Source: Bradyrhizobium arachidis (GTDB lineage: Bacteria; Pseudomonadota; Alphaproteobacteria; Rhizobiales; Xanthobacteraceae). Taken from it: a stretch of 64,000 nucleotides of DNA. The position numbers and the translations under genes are program-made. The stretch spans positions 5,580,001 to 5,644,000 of the forward strand of contig NZ_CP030050.1 in NCBI RefSeq assembly GCF_015291705.1, in the 5' to 3' direction. Positions 49,522-59,514 of the stretch are shown piece by piece; the stretch's first letter is position 1, and each line of letters opens with the position of its first letter. The notes beneath the pieces are model-generated. The model saw only the letters and a program-made list of their open reading frames with translations, made no database searches and was not told the DNA's origin.

Positions 49522-50520
49522 TCAGATCGTCGGATTCCACGCCGACGGGATCAGGCGATATTTGGCGCCGTCCTTCTCGACATGGCCGACCGAGGGGAAG
49601 GTGAAGTGGAAGCCGACGACAGTGGCCTTCTCCGCCGCGGCCATGTCGTAGAATTTGTGGCGGGTCTCCTGCGCCAGCGCGGGATCGTTGTCGAACGCTA
49701 CGTGCCAATCCGGATTGCGCAGGAAGAATTCCGGAATGTTGGTGACGTCGGACTGGATCAGGACCTTCTTGTCGCCCGAGGCGACCGCGAACGAGGTGTG
49801 ACCCGGCGTGTGGCCCGGCGTCGCGATCGAGGTGATGCCCGGCGCGACTTCCTTGCCCCACTCGTATTTCGTGACCTTGGACTCGAGGCCGTCAAAGGTC
49901 TTCTTCACGTTGGCGAAGTAGTTCTTCATCATCGGATTGGACTCGGCCTTGGCGGCGTTGTCAGCGCTGGTCCAGAACTCCCAGTCCTTGCCCGGCACCA
50001 TGATCTCCGCATTCGGGAAGGCGAGCGCGCCGTCGGCGAGGCGAATGCCGTTGGTGTGGTCGGGATGCAGATGCGAGAGCAGCACCACATCGATGCTCTT
50101 GGGATCGACGCCGGCGGCCTGGAGGTTCTGCAGCGTGCGGCCGACCGCGCCCTTGCTCGGCTCGAGATTGGCGACGCCGTTGCCGGCGTCGATCAGCACC
50201 AGCTTGGGGCCGGTGTTGATGAGCTGCGGGTTGAACGGCACCGTGACCATGCCCTTGGGCATGTAGGCGGCCTCGCCTGCGGCGAGCGCCTCCTCCTTCG
50301 ACAGGTTGCTGACGAATTTGTCGGGCATCGGGAAGGTGCGCGCACCGTCATTGATCGAGGTGCACTCGATGCTGCCGACCTTGTAGCGATAGAAGCCCGG
50401 CGCCTGTGTCCCGGCTGGCGGCACCGAGGCATCGGCGATGGTCGGGCGAAGCCCGGTGGCGGCAGCCGCGCCGATGGCGGCGGCGCCTGCGAGCAGATGA
50501 CGGCGATTGAGATCAGTCAT
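49522..50520 (-). CDS. exported MBL-fold metallo-hydrolase
   Basis: 332 aa. A twin-arginine-like leader (MTDLNRRHLLAGAAAIGAAA) precedes the metallo-beta-lactamase fold. The zinc motif HLHPDH is in VVLLSHLHPDHTNG; further ligands lie in TPGHTPGHTSF and the DV of LIQSDVTNIPEF. This layout fits periplasmic quorum-quenching-lactonase-like or unknown hydrolases of the AttM/AiiA type, but substrate cannot be predicted. It stands alone, with its own terminator, downstream of the AraC gene. Confidence 0.85.
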   Translation of the reverse strand: MTDLNRRHLLAGAAAIGAAAATGLRPTIADASVPPAGTQAPGFYRYKVGSIECTSINDGARTFPMPDKFVSNLSKEEALAAGEAAYMPKGMVTVPFNPQLINTGPKLVLIDAGNGVANLEPSKGAVGRTLQNLQAAGVDPKSIDVVLLSHLHPDHTNGIRLADGALAFPNAEIMVPGKDWEFWTSADNAAKAESNPMMKNYFANVKKTFDGLESKVTKYEWGKEVAPGITSIATPGHTPGHTSFAVASGDKKVLIQSDVTNIPEFFLRNPDWHVAFDNDPALAQETRHKFYDMAAAEKATVVGFHFTFPSVGHVEKDGAKYRLIPSAWNPTI

Positions 50521-50621
50521 GGAGAGGTCCCCTTCTGAGCGCCCTGCGGTTTTTCCGCTTTCAATGGCGGCGGAATAATCTCCAGCTTCGCTCAGAAGGC
50601 AAGACCTTCTTTCGGTGACGT

Positions 50622-50683
50622 GCCGCCGCTCGTCACGATTATTTATTCGAAGTGGTGGGGAATTTTTCGCCAGTGGCATGTCT
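50622..50683. repeat. left direct repeat flanking the AraC/SDR cassette
   Basis: Roughly 62 bases about 79% identical to 52463-52524, with an exact 17-base core CGTCACGATTATTTATT (50631-50647) and GGAATTTTTCGCC. It spans the last codons of the AraC gene, its stop codon and the bases after it. Confidence 0.75.
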
Positions 50684-51583
50684 GCGCCAATACCGCTTCG
50701 GTGCATGGCCGTAGACGCGTTTGAAGGCATGCCCGAAGGCGCTCTCCGAAGAGTACCCGACCTGCGTCGCGGTTGCCGAACTCGTCGCTCCACGACGCAG
50801 CCGATCGCATGCAAGTCGCATGCGCCATCGAAGCAAATAGTCGAGCGGCGCCAGCCCCACCAATGACTTGAACCGCCTCGAAAATGCGGATCGCGACATG
50901 GCGGCTGCGCCGGCCAACGCATCCAGGGTCCAGGGGTGGGCGACGTCCGCATGCATCAACCTGATCGCCTTGCCGATCCTCGCATCGACCAATGCGCCGA
51001 TCCATCCGAAGCCTTCGCTGGCGCTCTGATCCAGCGCCGCACGGAGCACCTGGATGAGCAGGACGTCGGCGAGCCTGTCGGTGAGAACGTCCGCGCCGAT
51101 TCCCGTTCCCCTGATCTCGAGATCGAGAATCTGCAGCGTGGACTGAATGACGGTTGCCGACGGACTGCGCGACGGTATGAGCAGAAAGCGGGGCAGCGCA
51201 TCGAGCAGCAATTCGGCGCCTGACGCTTCGATCGCAAAACTACCCGCAAGAAGAACGGTGTCGCTGCCCCCGCGACGCGCGACGTCGGATTGCGCCCAAT
51301 CGAACGAAGCTATCCCGTCTTCGGGCGCCACGTCTTCGTCATTGGCCAGGACATAGGCCGGTGCATTCGCCAGCAGAAAACAGTCGCCGGTGGCGAGCCG
51401 GTGACTGGCTTCGTCGCCGAAGTCGATCCAGCAATCACCGCGGATGACCGCACCGAACTTCAGGGCGGGCTTGGCCGGGAACCGATACGACCAATTGCCG
51501 CCGGCCGCGAACCGCGTGCAGCGCGCGGCGCGAACATCCAGGAGCGAGAAGACTTGAGACAGAGGGTCGTGCGCTGGGTCCAA
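50639..51583 (-). CDS. AraC-family transcriptional regulator
   Basis: 314 aa. N-terminal cupin-type domain (FAAGGNWSYRFPAKPALKFG and VIRGDCWIDF) followed by two HTHs (AMSRSAFSRRFKSLVGLAPL and ATQVGYSSESAFGHAFKRVY). The only start available in the expected place is TTG 51583. The last dozen residues, ATGEKFPTTSNK, mirror the ATGEKFLINPNK ending of the neighbouring dehydrogenase and seem to be captured from it. It is divergent from the SDR gene, whose promoter shares three direct repeats. Confidence 0.85.
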   Translation of the reverse strand: MDPAHDPLSQVFSLLDVRAARCTRFAAGGNWSYRFPAKPALKFGAVIRGDCWIDFGDEASHRLATGDCFLLANAPAYVLANDEDVAPEDGIASFDWAQSDVARRGGSDTVLLAGSFAIEASGAELLLDALPRFLLIPSRSPSATVIQSTLQILDLEIRGTGIGADVLTDRLADVLLIQVLRAALDQSASEGFGWIGALVDARIGKAIRLMHADVAHPWTLDALAGAAAMSRSAFSRRFKSLVGLAPLDYLLRWRMRLACDRLRRGATSSATATQVGYSSESAFGHAFKRVYGHAPKRYWRRHATGEKFPTTSNK

Positions 51584-51586
51584 GGC

Positions 51587-51621
51587 TCAATCCGATACTC
51601 AATCCGATCGCTTGATCCGAT
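51587..51621. promoter_or_regulatory. three direct repeats in the AraC-SDR divergent promoter
   Basis: TCAATCCGAT at 51587-51596 and 51599-51608 and TTGATCCGAT at 51612-51621, spaced 12 and 13 bases. They sit 4-38 bases before the AraC start and about 86-120 before the SDR start. Direct repeats at near one-turn spacing are the usual form of AraC-type operators. Confidence 0.5.
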
Positions 51622-51706
51622 CTCGACGATTTTCGAGCGCTTTGAGCATAGATCATCCGCGATCCCGATGCGAAGTTCATCTCGCAACACGCTGGAAGGA
51701 ACATCC

Positions 51707-52444
51707 ATGACGGGTATCGCAGGCAAGGTCATCGCGATTACGGGCGCGAGCAGCGGTATTGGCGAAGCCGCCGCCAGACTTCTCGCCGAACGGGGCGCCG
51801 TCGTGATCCTCGGCGCGAGGCGCGCCGAGAGGCTGGAAACGCTGGCCGCGAGCATTGCGTCAACGGGCGGAGAGGCTTTGTCTCGCGTCACTGACGTTCG
51901 ACGACGCGACGATGTCGCCGCGCTGGTCGATCTGGCGAGAGACCGGTACGGAAAGCTGGATGTCCTGATCAACAATGCCGGGATCGCGCCGATTTCCCGA
52001 CTGGATGATCTGAGGGTCGACGACTGGGATGACATGATAGACGTGAACGTGAAGGGCGTGCTCTACGGAATAGCTGCCGCCCTGCCCGTCTTCCGTCGCC
52101 AGGGCTTCGGCCATTTCGTCAATACATTGTCGACCGCCGGCATCAAGATCGTTCCAACGATGGCCGTCTATGCGGGATCAAAGAATGCCGTCAGGGCGAT
52201 CTCCGAAGGGCTTCGTCAGGAAGCCGGCCCGGCCCTTCGGGTGACGAACATCTCCCCCGGTTACGTCGACACCGAACTGCCGTCCTCCATGACGGATTCG
52301 GCGTTACGGGAGCAAGGGCAGGCAAGCATGAAGGCGATCGCAATTCCGGCTAGCGCCATCGCGGAAGCGATGGCCTTCGCGATAGCGCAGCCGGATAGCG
52401 TGGACGTCGGCGAGATCGTTATCCGCCCCACCGCTCAGGCGTAA
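51707..52444 (+). CDS. short-chain dehydrogenase/reductase
   Basis: 245 aa classical SDR. Cofactor loop TGASSGIGEAAARLLAERG, NNAGIAPIS, catalytic Ser in FVNTLSTAGI and YAGSK (Tyr-x-x-x-Lys) are all intact. The R in GARRAER after the second strand suggests NADP(H). The ATG at 51707 has GGAAGGA 6 bases upstream. It is divergent from the AraC gene, which is probably its regulator. Confidence 0.9.
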   Translation: MTGIAGKVIAITGASSGIGEAAARLLAERGAVVILGARRAERLETLAASIASTGGEALSRVTDVRRRDDVAALVDLARDRYGKLDVLINNAGIAPISRLDDLRVDDWDDMIDVNVKGVLYGIAAALPVFRRQGFGHFVNTLSTAGIKIVPTMAVYAGSKNAVRAISEGLRQEAGPALRVTNISPGYVDTELPSSMTDSALREQGQASMKAIAIPASAIAEAMAFAIAQPDSVDVGEIVIRPTAQA

Positions 52445-52462
52445 GTTCGATCAGGCCCGGAC

Positions 52463-52524
52463 GCCGCCGCACGTCACGATTATTTATTTGGGTTGATGAG
52501 GAATTTTTCGCCGGTGGCGCGTTT
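52463..52524. repeat. right direct repeat, 3' end of the dehydrogenase gene
   Basis: Counterpart of 50622-50683; contains the exact core CGTCACGATTATTTATT at 52472-52488 and the sequence encoding the ATGEKFLINPNK end of the MDR protein plus its downstream bases. Confidence 0.75.
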
Positions 52525-53613
52525 GGCGTACACCGCGATGTTGGCGGGATCGAGCACCTCGGTCAGCGACACCACCTTGGTGTAGTGGCTGGCAAAGGTG
52601 GTCTTGAGCTCCGACGCCACGCGCTGGCGCAGGCGGCCGATCTCGGCCGGACCGATGTTCTGGAGGAACGGCGTCAACAGCCAGCCGCCGACGCCCCAGC
52701 TCAGGCCGAACGACCGGTTCAGCTCGGTCGGACGCGTGTCGAGGCTGCCGTAGATGTAGACATGCTTGTACACGTTGGAGCCGTAGCGGCTGTATTCCTT
52801 CGCGGTCTTGTTGGCCGCGACCTCCATCGCCGTGAGAATCTGGCTTGCGAGCTTGCCGCCGCCGATGGCGTCGAAGGCGATCGTGGCGCCGGTCTCGACC
52901 AGCGCATTGGTGAGATCGTCCATGAAGCTCGGCGCGGAGGAATCGACAACGTGCTTGGCGCCGATCTTGTGCAGGATGTCGGCCTGCTCCTTGCTGCGAA
53001 CGATGTTGACGAGGCCGATGCCGTCCTTGATGCAGATCTTGTTGAGCATCTGGCCGAGGTTCGAGGCCGCGGCCGTGTGCACCAGCGCCTTATGGTTCTC
53101 GCGCCGCATCGTCTCGGTCATGCCGAGCGCGGTCAGCGGATTGACGAACCAGGACGCGCCGTCTGCGGCCGTGGTGCCCGCCGGCAGCTCCATGACGTCG
53201 CGGACCTTGAGCACGCGATACTGCGTGTACATGGCGCCGCCGATCATCGACACCGTCTTGCCCATCAGCGCTTTCGCAGCATCCGACGCACCGGTCGCGA
53301 TCACCGTGCCGGCGCCCTCATTGCCGACCGGAAGTGACTGGTCGAACCTCGCCGCCATCATCCGCATCGCGCCCTCCGGCATCGTCGCGGTGATGACCGG
53401 CATCTCCTTGGTGCCGGACGCCCTGGCGGCCGACATGTCGGCCGCGCCGATCAACAGGCCGAGATCGGACGGATTGATCGGCGTCGCCTCGACGCGGACC
53501 ACGACCTCGTCGTCCGCCGGCTCCGGAGTCGGGACATTCACGAGGGACAATTCCAGTTCGCCGCTCTTCTTGAGCAGCGAACGCAGTTGCAGTCCGGTCT
53601 TGCCGTCGCTCAT
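52480..53613 (-). CDS. zinc-type/quinone oxidoreductase-like MDR dehydrogenase
   Basis: 377 aa medium-chain dehydrogenase fold: RVEATPINPSDLGLLIGAAD, a glycine-rich cofactor site near LVHTAAASNLGQMLNKICIK and the FDAIGGGKLASQIL region. The cysteine cluster of zinc alcohol dehydrogenases is missing, so it is closer to zinc-free quinone reductase-like members. ATG 53613 has a GAGGAT site upstream. Its 3' end is duplicated at the AraC gene. Physiological substrate unknown. Confidence 0.85.
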   Translation of the reverse strand: MSDGKTGLQLRSLLKKSGELELSLVNVPTPEPADDEVVVRVEATPINPSDLGLLIGAADMSAARASGTKEMPVITATMPEGAMRMMAARFDQSLPVGNEGAGTVIATGASDAAKALMGKTVSMIGGAMYTQYRVLKVRDVMELPAGTTAADGASWFVNPLTALGMTETMRRENHKALVHTAAASNLGQMLNKICIKDGIGLVNIVRSKEQADILHKIGAKHVVDSSAPSFMDDLTNALVETGATIAFDAIGGGKLASQILTAMEVAANKTAKEYSRYGSNVYKHVYIYGSLDTRPTELNRSFGLSWGVGGWLLTPFLQNIGPAEIGRLRQRVASELKTTFASHYTKVVSLTEVLDPANIAVYAKRATGEKFLINPNK

Positions 53614-53661
53614 GTCCGATCCTCCCTGTCCGTGTTTCGCGCTTCGCGCGGTGACGCTGGC

Positions 53662-54963
<1,302 letters not shown>

Positions 54964-55119
54964 TTAGGGCTGATCGGTGCCGCGGGTCTTACACGGGCCG
55001 CAAGCAAATGTGAACGCTTGGAGGGCGGGCTTCGACTGACGCGTGAAGTGGCTCGGACTAAGCTTCACCCCGCCTGATCTGCGCGTCCAACCTCAAACTG
55101 AGACAGTCGGGGTAACGCC

Positions 55120-56097
55120 ATGAATCGCCGCCAGTTTCTTGCCTCAAGCGCCGCCCTCCTCGCGACCCGTCCATCTTTTGCGCAGGAGGGTCCGTTCCGG
55201 ACGAAATATTTCCCCATTAGCGCCGGCATTGGCCTGCACGACCTCGCCCCCGCGCCCGACGGCACGGTCTGGTTCACGGCCCAGGGCAAGGGCCTGCTCG
55301 GCAGGCTCGATCCCCGGGATGGCAGCTTCAAGACCGTCAGCCTCGGCCAGGGCGCCGCTCCGCACGGCGTCACCATCGGCCCCGACGGCGCGCCCTGGAT
55401 CACCGAGGGTGGCCAGAACGCGATCGCGCGGGTCGATCCGTCTGATCTCAAGGTCACGCTGTTCCGACTGCCGGAAAAGTTCGCCTACGCCAATCTCAAC
55501 ACCGGCGTGTTCGACAAGACCGGCACCTACTGGTTCACCGGCCAGTCCGGCTACTACGGCCGGCTCAAGCCGACGTCGGGCGAGATGGATGTGTTCAAGG
55601 CAGCGAAGGGCGTCGGCCCCTACGGCATCGCGGTGACGCCCAAGGGCGACGTCTGGTACGCCTCGCTCGCCGGCAGCTACATCGCCAGGATCGATCTTGC
55701 GACCGGCAACGCCAGCGTGGTCGAACCGCCGACGCCGGACCAGGGCTCGCGGCGGGTCTGGTCGGATTCGAAGAACCGGATCTGGGTCAGCGAGTGGAAT
55801 AGCGGGCACGTGTCGGTGCACGATCCCGCCGACGGCTCATGGAAAACGTGGAAGCTGCCGGGCGAACGCCCCCGCACCTATGCGGTTTATGTCGATAACA
55901 AGGACAAGGTCTGGCTCACCGATTTCTCCGCCAACGCGATCGTCCGCTTCGATCCCGCCACCGAGGCGTTCAACGTGTTCGCCAGCAACAAGGCCAATGC
56001 CAATGTCCGCCAACTCGACGGCCGCCCCGGCGAACTCTGGGGCTGCGAGTCCGGCAACGACCGGATCGTCGTGATCCAGACGATCGCTGCCGGTTGA
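55120..56097 (+). CDS. Vgb-like beta-propeller protein, exported
   Basis: 325 aa. The leader MNRRQFLASSAALLATRPSF is a possible twin-arginine signal. Six or so propeller blades of the virginiamycin B lyase/SMP-30 type repeat a W-F/I-T/S pattern (PDGTVWFTAQGKGLLGRLDP, PDGAPWITEGGQNAIARVDP, SKNRIWVSEWNSGHVSVHDP). A lyase function toward streptogramins is not implied; related proteins in Proteobacteria are of unknown substrate. Divergent from eno. Confidence 0.85.
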   Translation: MNRRQFLASSAALLATRPSFAQEGPFRTKYFPISAGIGLHDLAPAPDGTVWFTAQGKGLLGRLDPRDGSFKTVSLGQGAAPHGVTIGPDGAPWITEGGQNAIARVDPSDLKVTLFRLPEKFAYANLNTGVFDKTGTYWFTGQSGYYGRLKPTSGEMDVFKAAKGVGPYGIAVTPKGDVWYASLAGSYIARIDLATGNASVVEPPTPDQGSRRVWSDSKNRIWVSEWNSGHVSVHDPADGSWKTWKLPGERPRTYAVYVDNKDKVWLTDFSANAIVRFDPATEAFNVFASNKANANVRQLDGRPGELWGCESGNDRIVVIQTIAAG

Positions 56098-56130
56098 CGG
56101 CAGCGGCATTTGCGTCCATCCCGGCACCCT

Positions 56131-56199
56131 CTGGAGCGCGATCTTATCGCGTTCCGGTTTTTCGTTGAGCATGATCTTTCGGAAGACCGGATCATGCTC
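56131..56199. repeat. GCATGATC-family repeat upstream of queF
   Basis: Same family as 4350-4456. The hairpin GAGCATGATC / GATCATGCTC (56167-56176 with 56190-56199) has perfect 10-base arms; before it, GCGCGAT / ATCGCGT form a shorter stem. It ends 15 bases before the queF start codon, so it lies in the mRNA leader. Confidence 0.75.
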
Positions 56200-56214
56200 G
56201 AACAGGATGTAACG

Positions 56215-56667
56215 ATGGCAAAAAAATCCCTCCAGCTCGGCCGCGCGGTCGAATGGCCGCACACGCCGGAAGAAGCCCAGCTCGACCGCGTGCCCAATCC
56301 GCAAAAGGGCACCGATTATCTGGTGCGCTTCACCGTGCCGGAATTCACCTCGCTCTGCCCGGTCACGGGGCAGCCGGATTTCGCGCATCTGATGATCGAC
56401 TACGCGCCGGGCCAGTGGCTGCTGGAGTCGAAATCGCTCAAGCTCTACATCGCGAGCTTCCGCAACCACGGCGCCTTTCACGAGGACTGCACCGTGATGA
56501 TCGGCAAGCGTATCGCGAGCGAGATCAAGCCGAAATGGCTGCGCATCGGCGGCTATTGGTATCCGCGCGGCGGCATCCCGATCGACGTGTTCTGGCAGAC
56601 CGGCCGCGTGCCGAAGGGCCTGTGGGTGCCCGAGCAGGGTGTCGCGCCGTATCGCGGGCGGGGCTAG
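56215..56667 (+). CDS. queF: NADPH-dependent 7-cyano-7-deazaguanine reductase
   Basis: 150 aa, short (unimodular) QueF that reduces preQ0 to preQ1 in queuosine synthesis. The nucleophile Cys lies in [16 protein letters not shown], the QueF motif in [20 protein letters not shown]. The ATG at 56215 has AGGA 7 bases upstream. The other queuosine genes are not in the window, and I see no preQ1 riboswitch in the leader. Confidence 0.95.
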   Translation: MAKKSLQLGRAVEWPHTPEEAQLDRVPNPQKGTDYLVRFTVPEFTSLCPVTGQPDFAHLMIDYAPGQWLLESKSLKLYIASFRNHGAFHEDCTVMIGKRIASEIKPKWLRIGGYWYPRGGIPIDVFWQTGRVPKGLWVPEQGVAPYRGRG

Positions 56668-56799
56668 CGCGAGCTCAACCGCTGAGGGGCGCGTCCATAT
56701 GATTATGCGGCGCCTACCGTGGCAAGCAGAGCCAGTGTTCTTCGTGATCGACCGTTCTTTCCGGAAGAAATACCGAAAGCCGGTAGCTCGATACTTCCG

Positions 56800-58011
56800 T
56801 CAGGCCCGCGCGTCCGACGGCGCCCGCGGCTTGAGCAGCCGGGCGCAGACGAGGCCCAGCAGCACCATGATCGCCGCGCTCACGCTCAGGGTCGGCACCT
56901 TGCCGGCATGCGCAAGGCCAAAGCCATAGGCGATCGGGCCAACCGTCTGCCCCATGAAGAAGAAGAACGAATGCAGCGACATCGCCGTCGCCCGCGCGCC
57001 GATCGACAGCTCGCTGGCGAACACCTGCAAGCAACCATGGATCATGTAGAAGCCCCAGCTCATCGCCAGCATGCTGGCGAATTGCAGCTTCCATCCGGGA
57101 CCGAAGGCAAGCGCGCCGAGCTGGAGGGCGACGAGGCTCGCGCCCGCGATCATCATGCCCTTGACGCCTAGCCAGGGCAGAAAGCGCGAGACTGTGAACG
57201 TGTAGAACAGCCCGCCGATGGCAAAGCCCGCGATCACGATGCCCGCGATCGACAGCGACTTCTCGCCGAGATCGAACAGCAGCGCGGCGATGAAGGGAAA
57301 CAGGCCGAACACGCAACAGCCCTCGACGAACACCGCCGAGTAGCAATAGCGCGTGTTGGGATTGGCGAAGATGGTGCGGTAGCCCTGGCGCAAGGTCTTC
57401 AGGTCGGTTTTCGGGGGCGCCGTCAGCGCGGCACCGCGGAAGCCGGCGGCCACGGCAACGGCTGCGATCAGACCGAGCCCGCCGAGGATCATGAGCACGC
57501 CGCGCCAGCCGATGAGATCGCCGATGATGCCGGAGGCACTCGCGCCGAGCAGATTGCCGGTCATCGACCCCGCCAGCGTGCGCCCGATCGCGACCTGCCG
57601 CTTGGCTGGCGCGACGAGGTCGGCGGTGAGACCGAGCGCAACCGGAAACACGCCGCCGGAGGCGATGCCGGCCAGGATGCGGCTTGCGAACAGGCCCGAG
57701 AAAGTCGTCGCGATCGCGCCGAGAATGCAGGCGACGCCGAGCAGCGCCAGACACAGCGTCATCAGGCGCGCCTTGCCGAACAGATCGGCAGCCGCGCCGA
57801 TCACGGGCTGGACCAGCGCGTAGATCAAGGCATAGCCCGCCGCGATGCTGGCGGCGGTCGTGATGCTGACCGAGAAATCCTCGGCGACATGCGGCAGAAC
57901 TGGATCGAGCGCCCGCGTCGACAACGCCGCCGAGAAGCTGGCGAGCGCGATGATGTTGATCGCGGGCGGAAACTTCTGATCGGAGGACGGCCCTATCACA
58001 GGCTGGTGCAT
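56800..58011 (-). CDS. major facilitator superfamily transporter
   Basis: 403 aa, twelve hydrophobic helices, with the DHA1-type motif A loop near DLFGKARLM and motif-C-like glycine patterns (GSMTGNLLGASASGIIGDLI). Likely a drug:H+ or sugar-phosphate type exporter; substrate unknown. Its ATG shares one base with the kdsA stop (TGATG), so it is coupled to kdsA. Confidence 0.88.
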   Translation of the reverse strand: MHQPVIGPSSDQKFPPAINIIALASFSAALSTRALDPVLPHVAEDFSVSITTAASIAAGYALIYALVQPVIGAAADLFGKARLMTLCLALLGVACILGAIATTFSGLFASRILAGIASGGVFPVALGLTADLVAPAKRQVAIGRTLAGSMTGNLLGASASGIIGDLIGWRGVLMILGGLGLIAAVAVAAGFRGAALTAPPKTDLKTLRQGYRTIFANPNTRYCYSAVFVEGCCVFGLFPFIAALLFDLGEKSLSIAGIVIAGFAIGGLFYTFTVSRFLPWLGVKGMMIAGASLVALQLGALAFGPGWKLQFASMLAMSWGFYMIHGCLQVFASELSIGARATAMSLHSFFFFMGQTVGPIAYGFGLAHAGKVPTLSVSAAIMVLLGLVCARLLKPRAPSDARA

Positions 58012-58874
58012 CAGCGCGTGATGCCCTTTGACGTATTCTTGGCCAGCGCGTCGAACGCCATCAGCTGAGCGATCAGCCCCTCGAACTCGCGCAGCGGCAC
58101 CATGTTGGGGCCGTCGGAGGGCGCCCGATCGGGATCGGGATGGGTCTCGATGAAGACGCCGGCAACGCCGACCGCCACCGCCGCGCGCGCCAGCACCGGC
58201 ACGAATTCGCGCTCGCCGCCCGAGGACGTCCCCTTCCCGCCCGGCTGCTGCACCGAATGGGTGGCGTCGAAGATCACGGGCGCGCCGGTCGTGCGCGCCA
58301 GGATCGGCAGCGCGCGCATGTCGGAGACCAGCGTGTTGTAGCCGAAGGACGCGCCACGCTCCGTCACCAGCACATTCGGATTGTTCGCGCCCGTGATCTT
58401 GGTCACGACATTGGCCATGTCCCAGGGCGCCAGGAACTGGCCCTTCTTGACGTTGACGACCTTGCCGGTGGCGGCCGCCGCCAGCAGCAGATCGGTCTGC
58501 CGGCACAGGAAGGCCGGGATCTGCAGGATGTCGACGGCCTGCGCCACCTCGGCGCATTGCGTGGCTTCGTGCACGTCGGTCAGGACCGGCAGGCCGAGCG
58601 AGGACTGGATCTCCGCGAAGATCGGCAGCGACTGCGCAAGACCAAGGCCGCGCGCGGCGGACGCGCTGGTGCGGTTGGCCTTGTCGAAGGAGGTCTTGTA
58701 GACGAGACCGATGTTCAGCCGCGCGGCGATCTCCTTCAGCGCGGAGGCCACCTCCAGCGCATGCTGGCGGCTTTCGAGCTGGCAGGGTCCTGCAATGATC
58801 GAGATCGGCAGGTCATTGCCGAAATTGACCTTGCCGATGGTGACGACCGGCGCCGCTGACGTCGAAGAGCTCAA
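58011..58874 (-). CDS. kdsA: 3-deoxy-D-manno-octulosonate 8-phosphate synthase
   Basis: 287 aa enzyme joining arabinose-5-phosphate and phosphoenolpyruvate for lipid A-linked Kdo. [30 protein letters not shown] and the C-terminal [17 protein letters not shown] are diagnostic. I place the start at TTG 58874 with GAGGG 7 bases upstream; a 17-codon ATG extension upstream is not typical of the family. Confidence 0.94.
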   Translation of the reverse strand: MSSSTSAAPVVTIGKVNFGNDLPISIIAGPCQLESRQHALEVASALKEIAARLNIGLVYKTSFDKANRTSASAARGLGLAQSLPIFAEIQSSLGLPVLTDVHEATQCAEVAQAVDILQIPAFLCRQTDLLLAAAATGKVVNVKKGQFLAPWDMANVVTKITGANNPNVLVTERGASFGYNTLVSDMRALPILARTTGAPVIFDATHSVQQPGGKGTSSGGEREFVPVLARAAVAVGVAGVFIETHPDPDRAPSDGPNMVPLREFEGLIAQLMAFDALAKNTSKGITR

Positions 58875-59000
58875 GGCAAATCCCTCGTTTCGGCGCGACC
58901 ATAGCCGCCATGAGGGTCGGATCAACCCTATTCGGCGCGGGCTGTCAGAATATCAGGGTTGCGCCGGGGCTGCCGGCGCCGCCCTAGTATCGGCAGGTTC

Positions 59001-59327
59001 CTACTTCACCGCCGAGAAGGCCGTCGGCGTCAGGAGCTGGCTGACGATGTTGCCGACGATCTGGCCATCCGCTTCGCTCTCGGCGCGTGCTTTCATCCAG
59101 TCCGGATCGGTCATGAACTTGCCCCACTTCGTCTCGCGCTCGGCGAGCGAGTCCCAGGCCAGGAAATAGGTCAGCTCCTGGTTGGATTCGCCGATCAGCG
59201 TGGTGAAGAACCCGGCCTGCTTGATGCCGTGCTTCTCCCACAGTTTCAGCGTGACCGTCTCAAACCGCTTCAAGAGCGCCGGCAGGCGGCCGGGCACGCA
59301 GCGATAGATGCGCATTTCGTAGATCAT
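59001..59327 (-). CDS. NIPSNAP-family protein
   Basis: 108 aa ferredoxin-like fold: MIYEMRIYRCVPGRLPALLK, EKHGIKQAGFFTTLIG and NQELTYFLAWDSLAERE match the NIPSNAP domain. Function in bacteria is poorly known. Situated between kdsA and a two-component system, on the kdsA strand. Confidence 0.85.
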   Translation of the reverse strand: MIYEMRIYRCVPGRLPALLKRFETVTLKLWEKHGIKQAGFFTTLIGESNQELTYFLAWDSLAERETKWGKFMTDPDWMKARAESEADGQIVGNIVSQLLTPTAFSAVK

Positions 59328-59453
59328 TCTTGGCTCCTCCCTGAACAGGTCGGGCGGTTATAGCGGCTGGCCCCGACGGTGTCTTGAGCGCCGCCCGGCC
59401 GCCCCTGTGGCGTTCTGCGCATGGCTTGAGCTTCCGGTACTGCGGCAGACCCC

Positions 59454-59470
59454 GCAATGCTGCCGCAATG
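59454..59470 (+). promoter_or_regulatory. GCAATG double site upstream of the OmpR-type regulator gene
   Basis: GCAATGCTGCCGCAATG: two GCAATG half-sites with an 11-base period, 45-61 bases before the regulator start codon. The same 17 bases, with one mismatch, occur at 61589-61605 before the methyltransferase gene. Direct repeats at 11-base period are the classic form of OmpR/PhoB-family operators. Confidence 0.6.
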
Positions 59471-59514
59471 ATCGGGCCGCTACAAAGGCTCAGTTGTGGT
59501 TCAGGTGCCCATAC

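Noticed and set aside
56098..56214. preQ1 riboswitch in the queF leader
   Set aside because: The leader is occupied by the GCATGATC repeat and lacks the C-rich loop and A-rich tail of known preQ1 classes.
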